This document shows positions 1-4,902 of a stretch of 6,621 nt of DNA, piece by piece. The notes beneath the pieces were generated by a model, which ran no database searches, was not told where the DNA came from, and saw nothing but the letters and a program-made list of their open reading frames with translations. The DNA is from Sulfurovum sp. (lineage in GTDB: Bacteria > Campylobacterota > Campylobacteria > Campylobacterales > Sulfurovaceae). Position 1 is the first letter of the stretch, and each line of letters begins with the position of its first letter. Where the stretch lies: NCBI GenBank assembly GCA_026984165.1, contig JALSSQ010000324.1:1-6621 (forward strand), read 5' to 3'. The position numbers and the translations under genes were made by a program.

Positions 1-397
1 TCTTTGCAGTCAAACAAAAGGCACACCCTACCTTACACCCTACCTGAGAGGAGATACACACTGTATAGCGTTCCTGATGCTTTACAGAGCCATCTTCATG
101 GTACTCTTTGTCTCTCATCAGTAAGAGTACAGCTTCTACGGTATGCCCATCATGAAGTTCATACAAATATTTACGACTACCATCTTTGGAATTTTGTACC
201 ATCACTTGTTTAAGAGGGGTTATAGTATATTCTTCGTTGAGCTTCTCTCTCATCTCTTTTGGCAGGTTTTTCATCTCATCAAAAGATGTAGCATACTTGT
301 GGTACACCCAGTGATATATCTGTTTTGCACGAAAACTTGGCTTGATGATGCCTGCCAATTCTTCTTTTGTAAAATCTTGTATTATTTTTTTGCTCAT
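1..397 (-). CDS. rlmN: 23S rRNA/tRNA adenine-C2 methyltransferase RlmN, N-terminal part (cut by window edge)
   Basis: RlmN is a cytoplasmic radical-SAM enzyme that methylates C2 of A2503 in 23S rRNA and, in studied bacteria, A37 of some tRNAs. I translated the minus strand from ATG at 397 and obtained 132 open residues, running off the window at base 1; the family is usually about 350-390 residues. The N-terminal helical domain (about 1-100, with FRAKQIYHWVYHK near 22-34) precedes the start of the radical-SAM barrel. The 4Fe-4S motif CxxxCxxC is C121, C125 and C128 within VGCKVGCAFCLTAK. C114, seven residues before the cluster, matches E. coli C118, which helps resolve the RNA-protein adduct. 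The methyl-carrying Cys lies in the missing C-terminus. The start codon overlaps the stop of the upstream gene by one base (TAATG), suggesting coupled translation from the hisF transcript. Identification is firm; whether the full gene is intact cannot be seen. Confidence 0.95.
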   Translation of the reverse strand, partial: MSKKIIQDFTKEELAGIIKPSFRAKQIYHWVYHKYATSFDEMKNLPKEMREKLNEEYTITPLKQVMVQNSKDGSRKYLYELHDGHTVEAVLLLMRDKEYHEDGSVKHQERYTVCISSQVGCKVGCAFCLTAK

Positions 398-918
398 TAT
401 TTTTCTTTTATATAGTATGTCAATTTTTCCATGGCAACTTTATGATTTGTCAAAAAATCCCGATGTGCATTTTCATCACAATAATTTGTGACTATAAAAA
501 CGCCCGCCGCAGGAATACCAAAATGTTTTGCTACTTTAAGTACTGCATAATACTCCATATTTTCTAAATGAATATTTTTTGACAGATATGCTTGTGCTAA
601 CGTTTTATCTGTCGTAATATAATTCGAAGAGTTTACGATTGTTTCATGTGAAACATCTTCAGCTGTTGAAACTAGATTATCTATGGGTGTATATGCTTTT
701 GCATTAAAAAAACTATTTTCAATGTTTGCAGCTGTCTTAGACTCTACAATATCAAAAATCTTTTTTTCACCATAAGAGCCTGCTGTCCCCACAAAAAAAA
801 GAAATTCAGGTTTTTGAGCAAGACACAACTTTGTTAGGTTTATCGCTACATCTGTCATGCCAATACCAACAGGTAGCGCAAAATCAAACTGCTCACTTTC
901 ACCGGCACATATAAACAT
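397..918 (-). CDS. Small purine-nucleoside phosphorylase / nucleosidase-like protein (PNP/UDP family 1)
   Basis: This 173-residue protein has the core of the PNP/UDP phosphorylase fold, whose members split the N-glycosidic bond of purine nucleosides with phosphate or water. Visible landmarks are VGIGMTDVAINLTKL (17-31), resembling the SGIGKVAAA segment of MTA/SAH nucleosidase; the Gly-rich FVGTAGS (42-48); ENMEYYAV (119-126), whose M121-E122 matches the ribose-binding Met-Glu; and IVTNYCDE (142-149), where the purine-binding acid/amide sits. The protein is about 50-60 residues shorter than MTA/SAH nucleosidases (about 230), mostly at the N-terminus. No upstream extension is possible without entering the hisF end, so I take the short form as native. 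Asn145 stands where MTA/SAH nucleosidases have the catalytic Asp, so a 6-oxopurine substrate is possible, but this is inference. It lies 9 bp after hisF and is coupled to rlmN. The exact substrate is unknown. Confidence 0.78.
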   Translation of the reverse strand: MFICAGESEQFDFALPVGIGMTDVAINLTKLCLAQKPEFLFFVGTAGSYGEKKIFDIVESKTAANIENSFFNAKAYTPIDNLVSTAEDVSHETIVNSSNYITTDKTLAQAYLSKNIHLENMEYYAVLKVAKHFGIPAAGVFIVTNYCDENAHRDFLTNHKVAMEKLTYYIKEK

Positions 919-927
919 AATAATCTT

Positions 928-1692
928 TTACACTCTTACAGGAATATGATGTGTACGAAGATACTCTTTTAAATCCAAGATGTCAATCTCTTTAAAGTGA
1001 AAGATAGATGCTGCCAATGCTGCATCGGCATTACCAAGCGTAAATGCCTCTTCGATGTGTTTCATTGTCCCTGCTCCACCTGAGGCGATGACAGGGATAT
1101 TGACGAGCTCAGATATCTTTTTGTTTAACCTGTTATCAAACCCTGCTTTGGTACCATCTGCATCCATAGAGGTGACCAATAGTTCTCCTGCCCCTCTGTC
1201 ATACGCTTCTTTCGCCCACGCTAATGCATCAATACCTGTATCATTCCGTCCACCATGGGTAAAAATGTTCCATCTGTCTTCTGAGACCTGTTTCGCATCT
1301 ATAGCAACCACAATACACTGAGAACCAAAACGTTTTGCACCCTCTTCTATAAAAACTGGTCTTTTGATGGCAGCAGAGTTGATGCTCACTTTGTCACAGC
1401 CGACATTGAGAAGATTATATATATCAGGAAGTTCTCTTATGCCTCCACCCACAGTAAGAGGGATAAAGACTTCTTGTGCTACTTTTTTGACCACATCCAC
1501 AATGGTATCACGCCCTTCATGGCTGGCACCAATATCAAGAAAGGTAATCTCGTCTGCACCCTCTTCGTTATAGCGACGTGCTACCTCTACAGGGTCACCA
1601 GCATCACGAAGTCCAACAAAATTTACACCTTTGACTACACGCCCACCATTGACATCCAGACATGGTATGATACGTTTTGCGAAATAATCCAT
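928..1692 (-). CDS. hisF: Imidazole glycerol phosphate synthase, cyclase subunit HisF
   Basis: HisF is the synthase half of the HisHF complex. It uses ammonia from the HisH glutaminase to convert PRFAR into imidazole glycerol phosphate and AICAR, joining histidine and purine metabolism. The protein is 254 residues, the normal length for a complete (beta/alpha)8 barrel. The N-terminal RIIPCLDVNGGRVVKG carries the catalytic Asp (D13, equivalent to T. maritima D11), and VVAIDAK carries the second (D132, equivalent to D130). Phosphate-binding loops are GGG (82-84), DADGTKAG (177-184) and SGGAG (204-208). The start is set by a purine-rich AAAAGAGAT about 8 bases upstream and by family length. It is the first gene of the minus-strand run, downstream of a TATAAT promoter. 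hisH and other his genes are not in the window, so the pathway genes are probably scattered, as is common in this group (inference). Confidence 0.98.
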   Translation of the reverse strand: MDYFAKRIIPCLDVNGGRVVKGVNFVGLRDAGDPVEVARRYNEEGADEITFLDIGASHEGRDTIVDVVKKVAQEVFIPLTVGGGIRELPDIYNLLNVGCDKVSINSAAIKRPVFIEEGAKRFGSQCIVVAIDAKQVSEDRWNIFTHGGRNDTGIDALAWAKEAYDRGAGELLVTSMDADGTKAGFDNRLNKKISELVNIPVIASGGAGTMKHIEEAFTLGNADAALAASIFHFKEIDILDLKEYLRTHHIPVRV

Positions 1693-1719
1693 TTAAGTAT
1701 CTCTTTTCATTTTTAATTA

Positions 1720-1728
1720 TGGTAGAAT
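1720..1728 (+). promoter_or_regulatory. Possible extended -10 promoter of rsmA, overlapping the hisF -10
   Basis: The plus strand has TGGTAGAAT at 1720-1728, an extended -10 (TGn followed by TAGAAT, one mismatch to TATAAT), after a T-rich stretch. The predicted start near 1735 would give a leader of about 50 bases. Its last two bases are shared with the hisF -10 on the other strand. The AT-rich context makes chance matches likely, so confidence is moderate to low. Confidence 0.4.
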
Positions 1729-1734
1729 TATACA
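1727..1734 (-). promoter_or_regulatory. Predicted sigma-70 promoter of hisF (-10 TATAAT)
   Basis: On the minus strand the spacer reads TTTTTGTATAATTCTACC, with a perfect TATAAT at 1732-1727 preceded by a T-run and G. The same TTTGTATAAT string occurs in the promoter before the OmpA-family gene. The expected start near 1720 gives a leader of about 28 bases before hisF. No good -35 is visible, as is usual for Campylobacterota promoters. Confidence 0.6.
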
Positions 1735-1785
1735 AAAATAATCTACTACAAGTGATTAATATGGGTTATAAAGGAAGATTATAGT

Positions 1786-2661
1786 ATGATTATTGAAAAT
1801 TTAGCCGAATTTGCATCTAAAAAATTTGGTCAAAACTTTTTGAAAGACAACAGTGTCCTTCACAAAATCATCCAAGCGATGCCCAACGACAAGCTAAAAG
1901 TTGCAGAGATTGGGCCTGGCTTAGGTGATTTAACCAAAGAACTCTTAGGGGTTCGAAATGTCACAGCATTTGAGGTTGATAAAAGATTATGCGAGCATCT
2001 CACAAGTGAATTTGAAGATTCCATCCAGAATGGGAATTTTGAACTTCGCTGTGGCGATGTGCTTGAGCGTTGGGAGTCAGGAAGCCTACTGGATGAACCA
2101 TATCATCTGGTAGCCAACCTGCCCTATTATATCGCGACCAATATCATCTTAAAAGCACTAAAAGATGAACATTGCCAAAGTGTTTTGGTCATGGTTCAAA
2201 AAGAAGTAGCCGTTAAGTTTTCTGCCGAGGTCAAACAAAAAGAGTTTTCTGCTCTTTCTGTCCTTGCACAAAGCGTAGGGAAAGCAACACTATGTTTCGA
2301 AGTAGAAGCCGAAGCATTTGTACCACCTCCCAACGTCACTTCTGCCGTGCTTTTAATAGAAAAAACCCAGTCGCAAGACGATGAGACTTTTGAAGCGTTT
2401 TTAAAAATAGCTTTTGCACAACCACGCAAAAAACTTCTCAAAAATCTCTGCGCTGTTTTTTCAAAAGATATTGTCATCGCACTTTTTTCAAAACTAACAC
2501 TTGATACCAATCTTCGACCTCATGAAGCTGCGACATCTATATATCATCAACTCTATAATGCATTAAAGGATAATTTAGATGGAAAACAACAACCAAAACA
2601 GCGAAAACTCTCAAAATCAAGGGCAAAAAACATCACGAGAGAGACGTCCAAATCCACATAG
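1786..2661 (+). CDS. rsmA: 16S rRNA (adenine1518-N6/adenine1519-N6) dimethyltransferase RsmA/KsgA
   Basis: RsmA (KsgA) adds four methyl groups to two adjacent adenines in the 3'-terminal hairpin of 16S rRNA during late 30S assembly; its loss classically gives kasugamycin resistance. Motifs in order are KKFGQNFL (12-19), SAM motif I EIGPGLG (41-47), acidic E63 in AFEVD (61-65), GDV (90-92), catalytic NLPYYI (111-116) and FVPPPNVTSAV (178-188), followed by a small helical C-terminal domain. AAGGA at 1771-1775 supports the start. The protein is 291 residues, longer than the usual 260-275. The excess is a basic tail (from about residue 265, containing KQRKLSKSRAK) encoded in the 83 bp that overlap the start of rnj in another frame. 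Everything needed for catalysis lies before that tail. The tail may be a by-product of a lost stop codon or an extra RNA contact; the sequence does not decide between them. Confidence 0.97.
   Translation: MIIENLAEFASKKFGQNFLKDNSVLHKIIQAMPNDKLKVAEIGPGLGDLTKELLGVRNVTAFEVDKRLCEHLTSEFEDSIQNGNFELRCGDVLERWESGSLLDEPYHLVANLPYYIATNIILKALKDEHCQSVLVMVQKEVAVKFSAEVKQKEFSALSVLAQSVGKATLCFEVEAEAFVPPPNVTSAVLLIEKTQSQDDETFEAFLKIAFAQPRKKLLKNLCAVFSKDIVIALFSKLTLDTNLRPHEAATSIYHQLYNALKDNLDGKQQPKQRKLSKSRAKNITRETSKST
2566..2570 (+). promoter_or_regulatory. Shine-Dalgarno site of rnj inside the rsmA coding region
   Basis: AAGGA lies 8 bases before ATG at 2579, within codons for the last part of RsmA. It supports starting rnj at 2579, in the frame +1 to rsmA, so the long low-complexity N-terminus of RNase J is probably really translated. 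Ribosomes finishing rsmA pass through this site. Confidence 0.7.
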
Positions 2662-4705
2662 ACAAAATAGACCACAAGGTGAAAACGGCAGGCGCCCTAA
2701 CCCACATAAAAAACCAAACCCAAATAGAATACCCAATACAAAACCTGAAGTAAATGGTAATATACAAGACAAACCTGCACCAAATGGCAACAGAAAACCA
2801 AACCCAAATCAAAACAAAAACCGTCATAATCAAAATCGTAACACCCATGGGGGGAACAAGCCAAACAACAATAAGCCCAACCAAAACTATAATCACAAAC
2901 CAAACAATAAAGGTGGCAACAAAAACAGAAACAAACGTAGAAATGTCACCACCGTCAACGATGAAATGAGAAAGTACTTAGAGATTAATGACAAGGTGAA
3001 AGAAGCAACCATGCATCCATGGAAAAATGCTGACATGTCTTTAACTGCCAAAGTGCGTTTTACGCCACTGGGTGGACTGGGTGAAATTGGTGGGAATATG
3101 GCTGTCCTTGAGACAGAAAGCACTGCCATTATCATCGATGTAGGTATGAGCTTTCCTGATGAGACGATGCATGGTGTAGATATCTTGGTACCTGACTTCT
3201 CCTACTTGCACACACTCAAAAAAGAAAAAGATGTTTACGTCATCATTACCCATGGTCACGAAGACCACATTGGTGCGATGCCTTACCTCTTTAAAGAGCT
3301 ACAATTCCCTATCTATGGAACACCACTTGCACTTGCAATGATAGAAAACAAGTTTAACGAGCATGGGCTCTCACAATACACAAAATACTTCAACTTTGTA
3401 ACCATGAGAAAACAGCACCAAATTGGTGATATGCTTATCGAATGGATGCACAACACACACTCTATCATTGATGCATGTTCATTGGCTATTGAGACACCTG
3501 CAGGGACTATCATCCACACTGCGGACTTTAAAATAGACCATACCCCTGTAGATAACTATACTATGGACTTACGTCGCTTTGCACACTATGGTGAAAAAGG
3601 TGTTTTATGTCTCTTTTCTGACTCTACAAACTCTCACAACCCTGGATTTACCAAATCAGAAAAAGTCGTAGGAAAAACATTTGATACCCTTTTTGATATG
3701 GCAAAAGGAAGGGTCATTATGTCCACCTTCTCTTCCAATGTTCACCGTATCGCCCAAGCGATGGAAAGAGGTGTATTGCATGGTAGAAAAATTTGTGTTA
3801 TCGGACGCTCTATGGAACGGAACATTGAGACCAACAGAGCCCTTGGTTTTGTAGATATCCCTGATAAAAACTTTATTGAAGTACATGAGGTGCCTAAATA
3901 TGCTGACCATGAAGTACTTATTGTTACCACTGGTTCCCAAGGTGAAACTATGGCTGCACTCAACCGTATGGCAACAGATGAACATAGACATATCAAGCTC
4001 AAACCAAGTGATACAGTCATTATCTCTGCATCTGCAATACCTGGGAACGAAGCATCGGTATCAAGCCTTATGAATAAACTCATGAAAGCAGGCTGTACAG
4101 TGCGCTATAAAGAGTTTGGAGACATTCACGTCTCTGGTCATGCAGCGCAAGAGGAGCAAAAACTTATTTTACGTCTCATCCAACCTAAATTTTTCTTGCC
4201 GGTACATGGTGAATACAATCATATCGCAAAACATGCACAAACGGCTATAGAGTGTGGCGTAGATGAAAGAAACATTCTACTTATGGCAGATGGCGACCAA
4301 ATAGAACTCACGACCAAATACCTTAAAAAAGTCAAAACAGTCAAATCTGGAAAAACATATATCGACAACCAAAACAATATGACCATTGAAAATGATGTTG
4401 TACTTGATAGACAAAAATTGGCTGAAGATGGCATCATTAATGTAGTCGCACAAATTTCACAAAGCAATCAGAAGGTGGTAGGCAAACCTGTCATCTCCAC
4501 ACATGGTCTTGTTGCCGAAAAAGAGATGAAAAAACTCCAAAAAGAGATAGAAGTACTCATAGAAACGTTATTACTCAACATGAAACCAGAAGCTTTAAAA
4601 AATCACAAGGATGTTGAAAATGATATCAGAAATGTAATTCGTAAACATATTATTCGTACGAAAAAAAGATATCCGCTGATTATTCCAACTATTTTTATTG
4701 TTTAG
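2579..4705 (+). CDS. rnj: Ribonuclease J with long Asn-rich basic N-terminal extension
   Basis: RNase J is a metallo-beta-lactamase/beta-CASP nuclease with 5'-3' exonuclease and endonuclease activity. In Campylobacterota, which lack RNase E, it is regarded as a main mRNA-decay enzyme, and in H. pylori it pairs with the helicase RhpA. The protein is 708 residues. Residues 1-122 are a low-complexity tail rich in Asn, Lys, Arg, Pro and Gln, including RRPNPH twice (22-27 and 38-43). The catalytic core starts near 157 (KVRFTPLGGLGEIGGN). Metal and catalytic residues are H225-G-H227-E-D229-H230, H294 in NTHSIID, D316 in HTADFK, H517 and H521 in HVSGHA, and H543 in VHGEY. The set is complete, so the enzyme should be active. 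The C-terminal domain (about 570-708) ends near RKHIIRTKKRYPLIIP. It overlaps rsmA by 83 bp and is followed by a hairpin terminator. H. pylori RNase J has a similar-sized extension (established knowledge), which supports the start. Confidence 0.96.
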   Translation: MENNNQNSENSQNQGQKTSRERRPNPHRQNRPQGENGRRPNPHKKPNPNRIPNTKPEVNGNIQDKPAPNGNRKPNPNQNKNRHNQNRNTHGGNKPNNNKPNQNYNHKPNNKGGNKNRNKRRNVTTVNDEMRKYLEINDKVKEATMHPWKNADMSLTAKVRFTPLGGLGEIGGNMAVLETESTAIIIDVGMSFPDETMHGVDILVPDFSYLHTLKKEKDVYVIITHGHEDHIGAMPYLFKELQFPIYGTPLALAMIENKFNEHGLSQYTKYFNFVTMRKQHQIGDMLIEWMHNTHSIIDACSLAIETPAGTIIHTADFKIDHTPVDNYTMDLRRFAHYGEKGVLCLFSDSTNSHNPGFTKSEKVVGKTFDTLFDMAKGRVIMSTFSSNVHRIAQAMERGVLHGRKICVIGRSMERNIETNRALGFVDIPDKNFIEVHEVPKYADHEVLIVTTGSQGETMAALNRMATDEHRHIKLKPSDTVIISASAIPGNEASVSSLMNKLMKAGCTVRYKEFGDIHVSGHAAQEEQKLILRLIQPKFFLPVHGEYNHIAKHAQTAIECGVDERNILLMADGDQIELTTKYLKKVKTVKSGKTYIDNQNNMTIENDVVLDRQKLAEDGIINVVAQISQSNQKVVGKPVISTHGLVAEKEMKKLQKEIEVLIETLLLNMKPEALKNHKDVENDIRNVIRKHIIRTKKRYPLIIPTIFIV

Positions 4706-4712
4706 CTTCTTT

Positions 4713-4757
4713 ACAAGGTTGCAATACGCTTTTTTGCACCTTGTTGTACATATTTTC
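4713..4757 (+). terminator. Probable rho-independent terminator after rnj
   Basis: Eight bases after the rnj stop, ACAAGGTTGCAA (4713-4724) pairs with TTGCACCTTGT (4734-4744), leaving a single bulged T and a 9-base loop. A T-rich but interrupted stretch follows (TATTTTCTTATTT). The stem fits a terminator; the poor T-run makes its efficiency uncertain. Confidence 0.55.
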
Positions 4758-4803
4758 TTATTTCATATACATAAAAATAATTACTTTCAGTCTTTACAAA
4801 TCA

Positions 4804-4842
4804 TTTTAAGCTAAGCATTTTTTGTCAAAAAATTTGTATAAT
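4804..4842 (+). promoter_or_regulatory. Predicted sigma-70 promoter of the OmpA-family operon
   Basis: TTTGTATAAT ends in a perfect TATAAT at 4837-4842. TTTTAAGC (4804-4811) lies near the -35 position and resembles the weak TTTAAGT-like element described for Campylobacter housekeeping promoters. The predicted start is near 4850, leaving a leader of about 50 bases to the ATG at 4903, which has AAGGA at 4892-4896. This promoter and the terminator account for the 197-bp gap between rnj and the next gene; I see no small gene in it. Confidence 0.7.
4818..4832. repeat. Perfect 7-bp palindrome in the promoter spacer
   Basis: TTTTTTG-T-CAAAAAA is an exact inverted repeat with a one-base centre. It sits between the -35 region and the -10 of the OmpA-family promoter, where a bound repressor would block RNA polymerase. 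It could equally be a bent A/T-tract that helps the promoter. No known operator is recognised. Confidence 0.4.
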
Positions 4843-4902
4843 TATCTTTAGGGCTGCATAAGATATTCAAATAGCTCAAATTTACAGGGAAAAGGAAACG
4901 CT

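Noticed and set aside
4..415. Open frames on the plus strand at 4-213 and 143-415
   Set aside because: They lie antisense to rlmN, whose minus-strand translation gives a clear radical-SAM motif. The plus-strand peptides are Phe/Leu/Tyr-rich shadows with no recognisable features.
1055..1716. Plus-strand open frames across hisF
   Set aside because: Antisense to a full-length, motif-complete hisF; no ribosome binding sites and no recognisable domains.
1761..1784. Seven-codon leader reading frame (MGYKGRL) ending one base before the rsmA start and containing its AAGGA site
   Set aside because: It has no ribosome binding site of its own and no attenuator-like codon run. An ATG and a TAG this close are expected by chance in an AT-rich spacer.
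2579..2944. Asn/Lys-rich stretch with AACCCAAA-like units considered as a CRISPR array or tandem repeat
   Set aside because: The units are irregular in length and sequence with no spacers, and they follow codon boundaries of the rnj reading frame. This is protein low complexity, not a DNA array.
2633..2969. Hydrophobic, Val/Trp-rich open frames on the minus strand and a third frame on the plus strand within the start of rnj
   Set aside because: They are by-products of the Asn/Pro/Lys-rich low-complexity coding sequence (AAC/CCA/AAA codons read in reverse give Val, Trp and Phe).
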